DNA of 64,000 nt from Acridotheres tristis. Its lineage: Eukaryota; Chordata; Aves; Passeriformes; Sturnidae. The position numbers and the translations under genes were made by a program. A model generated the notes under the pieces. It had not been told where the DNA came from. It ran no database searches and worked only from the letters and a program-made list of their open reading frames with translations. This document shows positions 40,421 to 53,800 of this stretch, piece by piece. The stretch lies in NCBI GenBank assembly GCA_037013685.1, contig CM072908.1:4353001-4417000 (forward strand), written 5' to 3'. Every line of letters begins with the position of its first letter. Position 1 is the first letter of the stretch.

Positions 40421-43400
40421 CTGCAGTTTTCATTCCCTTCAAGAGAGAGGACATAAATATCAGAAATGCGAACCTGACATTCCATGTCTCATCTGAAATT
40501 TTAGTATTCAAGGAATTAAATATTTCTGTAGAGAGCTATTTAATAGAAAGGGTTCCTGTCCTAATACCTGCCAACTGGAAAACTGGACCAAACTTCTTGT
40601 TTTGAGTCTGACTGCAAAATTAAAGTACAAAACAGGTAAGTTCTCTTAGAGAGCTACACTGCATAGAAAAAAAATATGTTAAGGTATTGATGTATCGCAG
40701 TTGTGTATCCCACAACTTCACTTCTTGAACATAAACTACTAGCTATTCATGCAAAAAAAGGTTTTTTAAAAGTTTTCGAGAACAATCTACCCTTCCAGTA
40801 ACTGTCTTCAGTTGTATCTTTCTACTAAAAGATTTTAGTTTCCAGTGTAGGCAACATGTATCAGCCTGGTCTGCTGTTAAGTATTATCTTCCATAGCCTT
40901 TGCTCCAATAAACAGAATTATTGACTACTTGAATTAAAATTCTAAAACTTACTTTACATAAAACAGCAACTATTTTTAACTAACTTAAACATTAAGATAC
41001 TTTAAAACAGTGTCAACTCTTCTAGTTATTTCAAACAAATTGAAATTCTAGTGATTTGAAATAATCTCAGCTGAAACTGCCCTGTTGCATTCAAAGCTAA
41101 TTTGAATGTGTGAAGAAGGCTTTATCCAGCCCATTTATGGCAGGAAAAAATACTTTGGCAATTGCTTTATATTGAGTAAGTAATCACAGTCTACGGAAGA
41201 AATTGACTCACGGGACTTTGTTTAGGAAATTCATCAGGGAGGGGAAGGGGCAATGTAAAATTAGTCAGCATTCTGAAGGCAGGAGAAATTAGGTCCAAGA
41301 CTATAAAAAAAGATGTTCTCTGGGTCTCTGCTTCATCTACACAAACATCTTACATTCAGCAAGTGCAATATAGTCTGTTTAAAAAAAAAACATAAAAATC
41401 CTACCAAACCCTATGCAAAACAGTTTCATTTGTATCTCTCCTGAGAATCAATGCTATGAGCATATAATATAAATTTGAATTTGTCCATATCCTTCCACCA
41501 AAAGAATTCCATCTAAAGAAAAGTCAACCAACAACTGAGGGCCAGCTGTATCAGGGCTCAGCAAACATGGCAAGAAAACTCCTTCACAGTACCCCTGGTA
41601 CTGCAAGAAATGTGGTACAGACACAGGTAGTAGCTTATGCTGATGGTAAATCTGCCCAAAGCCAGGCATTCTGTGCAGATGTGTGATCTTCTCCTTTAGG
41701 AGGAACGATCCATCCTACTTGTCTGCAGCAGGAGGGATGGGCAGACTCCTAAGCAGGACTGTAAACCAGGTACCCCAAGGATTAGTTTGCAATCCAGCGT
41801 CACTATTTGCAATTTATAAACAATTGTTTGAGAAAGAACAACTCTGCTGTGCTCTTTCAATTTTGAGTTGGGTCCAGCACTGATCACCTTAAGAAAGCAG
41901 TAGCTTCTGACCATATGTATGTTTATGATGTGAGACCCAATCCCATTCTCTTTAGGAGTGTGATGGTTTTCTCAGTCGTGACTGGGATTGTTTTACTCAC
42001 TTCCAGATACCCAATATATTTTAGGCAGGCATTTCAGAATAACTCTAGACAGGAGACTTTAATAGAAGGGAATGAGGGCCAAACCAGTGTTCTATGTACT
42101 GCAACACAGTCCTACTTCATTCAGCCCTCCTCATTTTAGTCAAGACCATGTTCTCTTCAGACAACCTCCTTAAAAAGTTAGCTTAACCCTGGAAGTTTTT
42201 GCATAACACAGTCCAGTTGGACCCTTCCCAATAACAGGAGCTGCAGATATTTCACAGCAAAATTAAATAAAAACACAGTGCCCCAGGAAGCAACATAGTC
42301 CTGTGAGTGCAAGCAGAACCACTGTCTTCAGGGGAGCAGAACACTAGAGATACCCATTTGTCAAAATGGCTTAAGCAGCACAGTGCATATATAGCACCAA
42401 TTCTAAAATTACTTCACATCAACATAATTTCCAAATAAAACATCTCTCTTATCAGCTCACACTGTATCAAAGAGTGACTTTTTTGTGCCTCACGGATCCT
42501 ATCCTATAGCAACAAATCTACAAAAGAAAGAAAATTAATTAAGAGAGGTTAAGGCTAATGCCTGCTATCCATTTCAATATTTCTGAAGTCAAATGCAAGT
42601 CACAAGTTAAAAAAGTGCTGGTACAGAACACTGATTAGTCAGCAAATGATTGTACTCCACCTCAGTGTGTGTACAAGATCTGACAGGACCATGAGACATT
42701 GATTATGATAAAAATGAGAGGAGGGGGAACAATTGCTGTAGTTTGAGAGCCCATGTAACATGCTAGCTGTGATAACATACAACCCTTGCAGGGCTTGTTA
42801 AGAAGCCCAACCTCCACCAAATCCCACGCCTAAACCACTACTAGTAATTACTGTGTCAGCTTTCTGAATGCTGTCTAAATCTCAGCTCTCAAGACTGATA
42901 GTTGCACAATCACTTCTCTGAAATCTCTCTGGAATGCTAAGCTCAACATCTGAAACAGACTTAAATATTTACATATCCTAGGAAAAGGTAATTTTCACTT
43001 GTTTCAATCAGTCTTTATTTTTTAAAAATAAAGCACAATTTGTATAGCCATAAAACTTGCTTCATTCATCAGTGACCTCTTTGCAAATTCACAGGTGATC
43101 TGCCTTGACATTTCAGAGAGTTATGAAACTGTCCTCTGTGCCTTAAGCTAGGATATCAAGATAGGCAGTGCTTTCACTAAAACACCTAGTTACTTTTTCA
43201 GTGGAGTCTAGAGAAATGGTGCTTGTATTTTAAAACACGCATAAGCTTGTTTGAAGACAGTATCTTAAGAGGGAGACATGAGAACAGTAGTTGAATATAA
43301 AGTTTGTATTTTGACAGCATGCTCTTACTAAAGCTGAGCAGTACATATTATATTCTAGTAATTGGTTTAAAAAAAAATTTACAAAAGTCAGCCATGAAGA

Positions 43401-46400
43401 TATAAACATCAACAGTTTTCATTGTTAACTGTTGTCTCAATTCTGCCTCTTTAGAATTTTAAGGATCTAAACTTAGCCATAAAGAACATCAAACTGTATT
43501 TGCTAAAGAAAATGGACACTATGCATTAATGAAGTTCTTGATCTCACATTTGTGTGCTGTTCATTTGCACAGAATGGGCTTTCAGTTACTCTGCTTCTCT
43601 GACCTACTTAGGCACAGTTTATGGCATTTAGGAAGATCGAAGCACTTTTGAAGATGTTACAGTTTGTGTTATTCAAAAGAAATGGAGTACAAACTAAAAG
43701 CATGGCTGGTAATTTCTACAGGGCTTTTACAAGCCAAGGCAATTCCAAGATTGGCTGGTGCATTAGGAAGCTACTGACACTCTTCCCTGAAAGGCAAAGT
43801 AACAGTGCAAAGGAACTTTGTAATCATCCAGGTCTGCTTGTATTAACAAATATCAATAATAGCATGTATTGGAGATTGATTTTTAAATATTTTTCTTACA
43901 AAGCCAAATATACCTTCAGACGTTAACAGGATGGCTATGTGTAAGCTGAAAATAGTCCAAGATATCCATAAACAGCAGCGTGTCTACATGCTGAGAACTG
44001 TGGAAAGATTATTGTACTAAGTTATATTACAGCAAATATCCCCAAATACAGTTTTCACACAGATACATATTAATAAACACAACAGTAATGTTCTGTTTAG
44101 AAACTAAGAAGCATTTGCACATATTTTAGCTCAGCCTATTACCTATCACTAATCACACACAGAATCTTATTACTCTGTTCCTTGTTCTCCCAGCCCCAAT
44201 GCAACCAAATATTTGAGGCAACTTAAGTTCATAACAAAGAAAACCTTTCTGGTATGCACAATAGACCAAAGCGTGCTCTAGAATGTTTCACTAAACGGGT
44301 ATGGAACACAGCAACTTGCTGTACACATTTCTGAATGCCTGTACAGGTTTTATAAAGGCAGCACTCTTGACAAGGAGCTTACATACTTCTTGTAAGAAAC
44401 GGGAAAGAGGGGAAGGAAAAAAATAAGACCTGCTTACCCCTTTTGGGAGGGGAAGAAATGTGTCTACCTTAAATCCACAACCTATTTTTGCTCACCTTGC
44501 CACCACATTATCTTTAACAAATCTCAGAAGCAATTCACAGGAGGAGGGGCACATTTTTGCACTACAAGTCATCTACTCCAGCTAGCTGTTCCTTATTTGA
44601 CAATGTGATGTAATTTCCTTTTTCTCCTCTGACTTTCTATTTAACATAAGTACCTGAGATAGAGGCACCCCTTTTAAGTATTTCAGATTTCCAAGTATTG
44701 GACTTTAAAAAACTAAGTGCTGTTAATATACTGTCCGGAACTCCAAATACTTTTTTTAAAATGTTAAAAATTCTGTTTCTCTAGTTCTTATCCCTCAAGT
44801 ACTTATGTCTTTGCAGCTAGATGAATGCTGAGTAACCAACATAAACAGCCTCATGAGAAGGTTAGTTTAAATCTATTCACTTAATAAATAATTAGATCTT
44901 CTTTATTATGCACCAAACCTCTACAGTGCAGTTCAGTGTTCCTGAGTCACAGGCCAAAGCATGCTCAGATACAGGCCTCAGAAGGTATCTCCATTTAGAG
45001 AAATTATATTCTTTACAGTTACTGTATAATGAATTACATTCTTAATTTTGAGATATTTTTCTACACATTCTGCCAACCAGAAATGGACCATTCTGTGGTC
45101 AAGAATTTAAGAATGTGATCACTAAACAGTCAAATCATGGGTACTTGCAAATAAAACTAATCCTTATAGGTATACAACAGACAAATCAACTGAACAGCAG
45201 ACAAACTGTGTATTTAGATTGTAACAGTCAGCTATCTGGAATATATTCAAAGAACCACAGTTCATCAAGGAGTTTAAGTTCAGTTAAAATTCGGGCTACC
45301 ATTTCACAGTCCTACATAGCAAATGGGAGTAACCTGTAAATTGCCAGTAGAAAACTAATAATTAAATAGCAAGACAATTGCCTTGCCTCTGCTTGTCAGA
45401 TTTCAGATGCATGCTTAAGGTATGGTACTTCACCCTCCTGAACATTTTAATGTGAATATAGACAGCTTACATTCAGGAAATAAAAATTCCTTTCTAGCTG
45501 ACTCAGACTCATAACCATAGTGTTAGACACACTGTGATAAGTTTTAATTCTTTTTCCTACTACAGAGAACTGGAACTGTTTTTCTCTGAAATAAGTCCTG
45601 TACTAGCAGAGCATGGCAGACATAGGGCTTCACCAAGAACATATGCCCCCCCAACTCAACAGGTAGGTTTCTATTTAAAAAACAAACCAAAAAAAAAAAA
45701 AATCAGAAAATTATCCCATATAGGTAAATTGCTAAGGAAAGAAAACTAAGTTTGTGCACAAAGTAAATTGAGTGAATAATACAGGCGAATTGAGCAGTTT
45801 AACTGGATTATAAGTGCAATTCACGAATGCATTTGTGATGCAGAGGCATCATTCACCTGCCATTCCAGTACAACAAAGATTCAGGTATTCCCAAAATGAC
45901 CAGAGACCTTGCCCCCAGAGCCTTTCCCATCCAGTTAATATGTAATGAGGTACTGTTATCTTTGGATCAAGCACAGTAACTTTTTTGCTTATTACTTCAG
46001 AATACTGCACAGAGCCCTTGGTCAGTGCTCCAGTGACAGGAGACCCCTGAAGTCTCCGAGTGCCCGGCCTGCTCGCTCTGCTGTCACAGGCTCCGCTGTC
46101 AATACTGAAGGATACAGCGATGGCTCCAGATTTAACCACCACAGACTGGCTATTTTAGAAAATCGAGGATAAGTGCGTAATGAGGTATTAAGTCACAAAG
46201 AAACGTTTATTCTAAATTAAGCCAGCCTAAATTAGAGTGCGAAGCGCAGAGCCTGAGCCCACAGTGCGGTCTCTTGTTTACTCACAGGAGCGAGAGTAGC
46301 AGCTCGGCAGCCAGCGAGAGAACACTGATACTGGTTCGGGTCAGGAAGAAAACGCGTGGCACGCCACGCTGATTTCCAAGAACGTGGCTACGGGCTCCGC

Positions 46401-46847
46401 TGACCCCGGGCGGGTCCCGTCCCACTTAGAGGGACTCCCGGCGCACCGACCGGGGCGAGTGTCGCACCGAGATCCCCCGCCAGCCGCGGGGCGAGCGGAG
46501 CCCCGGCGGGTCCGGCCCTGCTGCCCCCCCCACTCCCCTCAGCACCACGGCACAAAACGCGCTCCCGGCTCCTCCCGGCGCGCGCCGCCACCCCTCGCGC
46601 CCGCCGGCGTGGGCCACGCCGCGGCTCCGAGCCACGGGCTCGGCCAACCCCGGCGCCGCGGCCCGACTGACTCGCGTGTGCCGCCCGATCCGCCGGCCCC
46701 CGCTTCTCTCCCCAGCAGCGGGGCCCGGCGCAGAAGGGGCGGGACGGCCCCGAGCCGCGGGCGGGCACAGCCGTGGTGCGCCGCGTGGGCCCGGGGGCCG
46801 CCATGGCCGCAAGGGGCGCGGGAGGTGCCGCCGGGGCCGTCACTCAC
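40421..46847 (-). other. ERRFI1 intron 1
   Basis: 6.4 kb, AT-rich, GT (complement of 46846-46847) to AG. No exon, RNA gene or clear transposon recognised. ORFs inside it are short. Confidence 0.55.
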
Positions 46848-47760
46848 CCCGACAGTGTCGCGCAGCTCCGCGCGGCCGCCGGCGCCGCACGCATGCGCCG
46901 CCCCAGCGCCGGTCACTGCCGCGGCGCGCGCCGGCCGCCGCTCTTATGGAGGGGGGCGGGACCGCGGGTGGCCCCGCCCCGCCCCCGCGCGCCGCGCTCG
47001 TCACGGGAGGCCTTAAACGGGAGGGGGCGCGTGCCCGTGAGGGCGTTGTGGTGACTTCCGGTTCCGCCGGGCGCGGGAGGCCGGAGAGTTTCCCGGCGGG
47101 TGCCTGGGCGCAGGCGGTGCTGCCGCTGCTCCGCGCCCGCCAGCGGGAACGGCCCCCGGGGCGCCCTCTGGGCGGCACCGCCTCCGCCCCGGCCTGCGGC
47201 ACTGGCTGCCTCCGGGCTCAGTGAGGGCGGCGCTCGCCAGGCGGGAGTGAAGAACCGCGGCGAGCTAAGGAGCTCGCGCTCGGCCGCTCAGAGCAGCGGG
47301 GAGGCACTGCCCGCCCAGGGGATGCTGAGGCGCTGCTGCTCGGTTCTCCAGCGCTCGGCGATCTGCCCTGGCCCTCTGCTTGGCGTTCCCTGGCTGGTGC
47401 GCTGATCCCTCAGGGCAGCTGCCTCCTGTTCCCGGTTTCTGTCCCCGCGTTCCCGTTTCCTGCGGCTGCAGTCACTCGTTCTCTTCCCCCCGTGGCCTAT
47501 CGCGGTCGTGTCCGCGCTGCTGTCAGGGGCACCTCACTGCCCATCTCTGCCAGGAGTGTCCCTCCGCCTTCCCCGGGCTCGGAGCCGTTCCTCACCGGCA
47601 GCAGGGAGCGCTCGGTGTCCCGGCCCGGCTCCCTGGCGGGCGGGCACGGGGCCCGGGCCGGGAGGGAGGCGGCGGCGGCGGCCGTGGCTCCCCGTGTTTC
47701 TCCCCATCCGTGCCTCATGGTTTTCTCTCGTCCGGGCGGTGAGGTGCGGCCAGGCCTTGC
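46260..47760. promoter_or_regulatory. ERRFI1: ERRFI1 CpG-island promoter
   Basis: G+C- and CpG-dense from about 46260 to 47760, and the source of many spurious long ORFs. Readable elements: CArG-like CCTTAAACGG (47011-47020, one mismatch to CC(A/T)6GG), ETS-type ACTTCCGG (47054-47061), a CRE half-site CGTCA (46999-47003) and NRF1-like GCATGCGC (46891-46898). Confidence 0.75.
46848..46915 (-). other. ERRFI1: ERRFI1 non-coding exon 1
   Basis: A strong minus-strand donor GTGAGTGACG begins at 46847, so exon 1 ends at 46848. A weak TATA-like CATAAGAG on the minus strand (about 46941-46948) would place the start near 46915. The 5' limit is an estimate. The translation start is in exon 2, as in mammals. 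Confidence 0.6.
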
Positions 47761-47860
47761 CCGCGCGTGTGATGAGCATTTTACAGTCACAGGGACTCTC
47801 TATCCTTCAGTATTACCAGAAGGAAAGAAAACACCAAACCTTTCACTGTTGTAGGAATTG
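47070..47860 (+). other. Possible divergent non-coding transcript region
   Basis: GC-rich sequence upstream of ERRFI1 with plus-strand ORFs in all frames that show only compositional bias. A divergent transcript from this kind of promoter is common (human has one), but no firm exon can be drawn here. Confidence 0.2.
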
Positions 47861-50800
47861 ATCCTCTGAATGTCAGTTTTCTTTTTTCAGGCATATTTAT
47901 GTTGAAATAAATCCATCTTCATGTGTAATGATTTATTTGGCATCTTGAGAAAATACGGGTGGGCTGGCACAGATGTGGCAATATTTTGTGTCTAAACATA
48001 GATTTGTGGTGGTAAATAAATCACAGTGGTCAGAAAAGGAGGATTCTTGGTGAAAGCTGCTGTTTAAAGATTTCTGAGAGCATTTACAAGCGATCCTGTT
48101 CATTGCAGCATAAACAGTAAGAATCAGGCTTTTGATCAGTTTTGCTGTACACTGCAATAATTTCTTGGAGAAAGAAATACTACTGTGGGACTCTTGAAAC
48201 TCCCAACATTGAGAGGTGCTAACAGTAGGATTAACAAAATGTGTCTTCTGTCTATATGCTTTGAACTGGAATAGGTACTGATACTTTAATAAAGAAGAAT
48301 TCTAGATTTCAGTGCATGATGTGAAAAATGCTGAAGAGATTATCTAAAGTTGACTGAACATGTTATGCAGGCCAGAGAAAATGAAAATATAAGGGAAAGT
48401 AGAAGCCATTAAAAGGAAGGAGGGGAGCAGAGCGTGGGTTTGTGATTTTGATGAAGTGGTGTAAGAGACTGCAGGATGTTTGTGTTCTGGTGGCAGTGGC
48501 TTGTGCTGAACTGTACGTGCTCAAAGACTGCTTCCAAGTATTTGCTGTACTTCTATTGTTCTGGACTTGAAGACCGTGACTAATTATTTCTGTGGATAAG
48601 CTGGCCCTGCATCATGAGTTATCTCAAGTTTACATTTTCCTGGTTGCATGAGGAGAAAGTAATATTTTTTTTCTTTTCTTTTTTCCCTTTTCCCCCTCTC
48701 TTTTTATTTTTTAAATTCTGGTGTGTTGATGTACATACTGACTGATACGCAAACAGCCCTCAATGTTGTAATGAATGGATACAAAGGACAAACTTGTCTT
48801 TAAAATGTTTTTCACAGGTTTTCACAGTGTCGACATGACTTCAGTTGGACAAACTCCTGTAGTGCCTCTGTAGTGGAACATGAAGAATAATAGATGTTTG
48901 GCTTCTTTACTTGTTTATACCTGAGAATCCTCGATCCAGGAGAAGGTCTTTCTGGTATTCCTTACAGGTGTTACCCTATGGCTTCTGTACTTCTACCAGC
49001 AGGCCTGGTTTTATTTTGTTAGATAATTTTGGAGTTAGTTCATGTGCATGTAATTGTATGGAATTTTTGTCTCTTACTGTTAAATAAGTTTACCTATGGC
49101 CTTTTTTCACTAAAACTCCATGCCTTAAGTTTCTGATTGTTCTATTGAATAGAAGTGTTTAGTAATGGTGTCATTTGCAATAGTTTCTGTGCTGACTTGA
49201 AGACAGAGGAAATTGAATTCTGCACCAACAGTTATATTCCCATTTCTCTCCTTTCTCTGCAACCACCTCATAGTTCTGTAGGCATGTGTAAACCATGGTT
49301 TTTAATTTGCTAAGTGCCCTGAAGACTAACTCCTAAGTAGTCTTCAACACCATGGGTCATCAATACTAATAACAAGTCTGCTAAAAACAGCAGCTCAGTT
49401 AGTATTGTGAGAGGCCTTAAACCTCTCCTGTAGCAGGTTTGGAGATGGATAGCAGACTTTTCAGTATTTAATAAATGAAATGTCTGAATTCTGTGAGAAA
49501 AAGAATACAACGAACTTTCATTCGTGGTACTACCTTTCATTCAAGGATTCTCTTTGCAGAGGGAATCCCAGAGATACTCAATGTCCTTTGATCAGGTGTC
49601 CTGTTTCTAGCTTGCTTTGCAGCTTATACCTTTCCAGTGATCTCAGTCCCCTTCATATTTCATGTTTTCAACACTTAAAATTTTCAGTTGCTCCTTCTGT
49701 TTGTTTTGAGAGGAGAAAGGCATACATGAAAAGCAGCAGCTGGAGAAACAAAAGGAAAAATTATTTTAGGAAGCTAGAAAATTACAAAAACCTTAATACT
49801 GAAAGACTTAGTGGAAAATAATAGAAGTGGATTTTAATATAGAATGTTAGATAAAGCTCCTGTACAGTCATTCTTTAGATTGTTGTGATTTATTTTTTTA
49901 AGCCACCTTCCATAAGCAACTTTTTTTTTTATAGTAGCTGCTGCTCTGTATTATTGCTTGCTTAATCGTACTTATTTGTGGTAGATGCTCTTCAGCAGGA
50001 AGCTTGGGGGCTTTTTTCCATGCTCTATGGTAAGCGTGCCTCCTGTCTGGTTGCCTGAAAGGGAATGAGTAGCTTAGACACTTTTCTTTTTGGCCTTGCT
50101 AATGACTAGAAAAGGTAATTGTGGTCAGTCATCAGAGGAAAAGCTTTCCTGAAGAGAGGTAAACAAAGTGCAAGTTGGATGCTGTGGTGTTAGTTTTTGC
50201 ATTACTAGTTATGTGAGCGAGGGTGGTATGGATATATTACTGCTGCACCTCCAGAGGTCCTTCTGCAGAGCCAAGATCATGTGTCACAAGGTATTTCAAA
50301 TGTTGCCTTTATGACCCTTTAAGTAAGACATTTCCTGGGACAAGCAAACCTAGCAAAATGCAGTGCAGAAGGTGGTTTATGAATAAGTCCTGTCATGAGA
50401 AGTCCTGAATTCTGTCATTATTCAACAGATTAAAATTCAAGACATTGGCCTTAGCTTGGATGCTGACTTCTAAAAGAAATGAGTTATGTGGTTCTTACCT
50501 CTTTCTTAAAAATCACAGCCTTTGCCTCGAGCAGAATCAGGATGTGCTCAGTAGGAGCTAAGCTACGCAATCCTTATGTGGTTGCATTTTATCTTATTCA
50601 GGTGCTTGTCTTCTGTTTTGTGATAATCTGGCAGAGTGGATCTACATAAGAACGTTGAGGTTAAGGACTCTGGTGGTGCTCTCTGACATGAAAATGTAAA
50701 CAAACGATATAGATAATAAAATTCTTAGTTGCCTAAGTTTTGAATATGTACCACCCTAAACTGAGGGAAAGCAACTTAAGCATGTTTGTTCCAGGGGAAA

Positions 50801-53800
50801 AAAAATAGATATGGAGACACATTAGAATTGCTGTAGTCTCACTGAACTGACAAGAAGTCAGAGGCTGGTGCAGGGGCTGTAAACTGATGTGCTGGTACAT
50901 GAGTGGAAAAATATCTCCCAAATTACAAGGAGTTAACCTTTATACTTCTGTTCTTACTGTACAGGGCATGCTGTATGGTGTCCTGTGGGATAGAGGAATG
51001 TAGGGAGAGGGCAGAGACAATGAGTTTAAGGCACTCACAGATGAGCAGCGCAGACTCTCGCATAACAAGGGTAACATACGGTGCAACTGTACAGACCTGA
51101 TGCTGAAATTCAGCTTTGAACAGGGACCATTACTCAGTCTTTGTTTGGATTGTCCCTATACAAGACTTTAAAGCAATTGGATAATGCTAATTTGCCTCTT
51201 AAGCCATCTGTTGAAGCTGACAGAGATAGCAAATCTTTTATGCTTCAGGCATGTGGAAGTGGTTTGTGATGCAAACATACTATCTAAAAGTGGAAATACA
51301 GCATGGCTTTTGTGAGTTCTTGTCTGTGTACCTTGATTACATCTCTGTCTGAATGCTGCAAATACCAGAAGTTTTACTTGCTTCAAAAACTAGTCACAGA
51401 AGGCCTGATGAAAGAACAATCCATTAAGGCTCTAGGGAAAGTGCCTTGTATCAGACTGCTGGGAACTGAGAAAGGAAGCTGCCCACTGCCCTAAACATTT
51501 ATTTCCTTTTTTAACCCATGCTAGGGCAATATTTGATTAGGTGACCTTGGGATTTGGGGCAGTACAGCTGCTGTTGGAATGCATCTGTGTTTTTCATTCC
51601 CTTTTTATATTTCAGTCAGACTTTTCCATCATTTTCTGTTTACATAACTGGGTATACAATGATTTATTTCTGCTTACAAGATTCAGCTCAGGCTCTTTTC
51701 TCTGCAGTTGTATCCTGGATCCTTTCAGGAAAGGACTATGCTGTTTTTCAAGTCTAGAGACCACAAAGAAAGGAATAGGGTAAGGAGAGTGCTACAAAAC
51801 TTTTTAAGCATAAGGATTCCTTGTTGCTGTGAATGAGGAACATGTGCATACTTCACTGGTCAGATTTGTATGAATGCAGTTGCACCAGCCAGGTGTAGGG
51901 CAGAATGAGTGTCTTGCATTTCCAGTTTAGCCAGAAGACCCACAGAAGGGAGGAAACTCATGGGTCAGTAAAGGAGGGCTAAATTAGAGGTTAGCATATT
52001 CAAGTGTCTAGACAGCGAATACAGACATACTGCAAAATTCAGTCTGTCAGGGAGTGGAGAGTCTAGATTAAAAAGCCATTTCAAAGGCACGTTGCCTGAA
52101 TGGGGTAATCATGTGCTCAGACGTTTTCAGCACATAAGCATAAGCTGAGTGAGGGAAGAGATCAAAAAAGGACACAAATATTGACACAGAGTCTGTAGCA
52201 GCTTAGACTGGAATGGAACTCGATAAATTAAAAATAGCTGGTTGTTCACACTTGTGTTTCCCAGAAATGGCCACAGCCACATCTGTTTTTTACCATCATT
52301 CTGTAATATTTGAACAACTCACAGAAGTGTTACCTCCTTCTTCCTGCTGCAGAGACATGGTTACACAGTCCTCCCAAACTGAGTTCATTCTTGCTCTCGG
52401 GCATGTAAACTGGTCAGCAGGAAGCCAAGCTTTAGTCTGGTGAAATACCCGGAGCTCACTTAATCCGTTAAGATTGTGTGTTTTTAGGGCATTGTGTGCT
52501 TTTAGGGCAGTGTCGAGAGATGTCCCACTGGAACAGGATGCTGGGCGCATCAACGGAGGAGCTGACTCAAATCCCCGTTTAACTACTCTGGTGCATCCCA
52601 TCTCCTCCTTTGCAGAGCCAGAGGACTTGTTGACAGCTGACAGGCTCAGTTGTGTTTTTATGCCCTTTAGGGCATAATGAAATGTTGTATTTCACACAGC
52701 TGTAGTGTTGTGCATAATGACAGTTTGGGGGAAGTTCCTGGAATCCACCTATGTGCGGTGTTAGGGTCTGCAGCACTGCTGAAGGTCCTTTTCAGCCTTC
52801 ACAAGAACATGTTGTTAACCTTTGTCTACTATGCTATTTCTTTCTCAGTGTGCTTTTTTTGGCATAGTCATCTCACTGCACTCAGTGCACAGACGTTGAT
52901 TTTGTGGCAAAGCTAAGTCAAAGCTGACAACTATTGGATGCATTCACACGGTATTTTGCAGGTAGAGGTGTCTCCAAAACAACTACAGCCTTGTTTTCAG
53001 GACCAAACAGGAACTCTTGAAAAATTCCTAAATATTGCTGGCATCTGTGACTGTTATGTTTTTGTACTGGCAAGCCTAGAAGTCATCAGTCTTTTACAGT
53101 CATAATTAGACAGTAAGCTTCACTGGGACTGTAAGCAGTGGTAGGAGTCAGCTCTTTGTTTCTCTGTGCCTTTTTCTGTGCCTTGTTCTATCATTTTTAG
53201 CTATCAAGGATAAAATGCCATAGCCATTCAAAAGAATGCCATGTTCTTTTGATAAAATAGTTTATTTATAGAGTATGTTAAGGAAATGTCCCTGTCTGAC
53301 CATCCAGGAGCCACTCTGGCAGTCACACTCACACTACCTGAGGAGGGATCAAGGCCCCTTTGCAGCTACACCCCCACATTTCCACAGTCATTTCCCATAA
53401 CAGAGTCTCAGACATCCTGATCCATGAAATAATTTAATCTTGGCAAAATAACTAAATAACAAAATAACAGCTTGAGATGGTGCCTCTGAGAAGGGACCCC
53501 AAACAAAGGGGCTTTTATTCCCTTGCAGTCTAAGCATGCAAAAGCCAAGGGGTTGTGCTGCTGTCTCTTGAGTGTCCCTCCCCTGGCTGGGCCACAGTCG
53601 CCAGGCCCTTTGTTGTGTTAAGAGTCAGCAGTTCACGACCTCTTGCTTGGTGCTGTAGCCACCCAGAACTGTAGCTGCACCCTGAGCTACCTCCACTGAA
53701 TGGATTCCCCCAAAAATATCATCAATATCCATCCCTGTGATCTCTACAGAAGGAGTAAGCAAAAGCGACAGCCTTCTAGAAGTATAGCAAGCTGTTAAAA

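Noticed and set aside
46384..47861. Overlapping ORFs of 80-210 codons on both strands
   Set aside because: Same effect in the ERRFI1 CpG island: Arg/Pro/Gly/Ala-rich frames with no domain.
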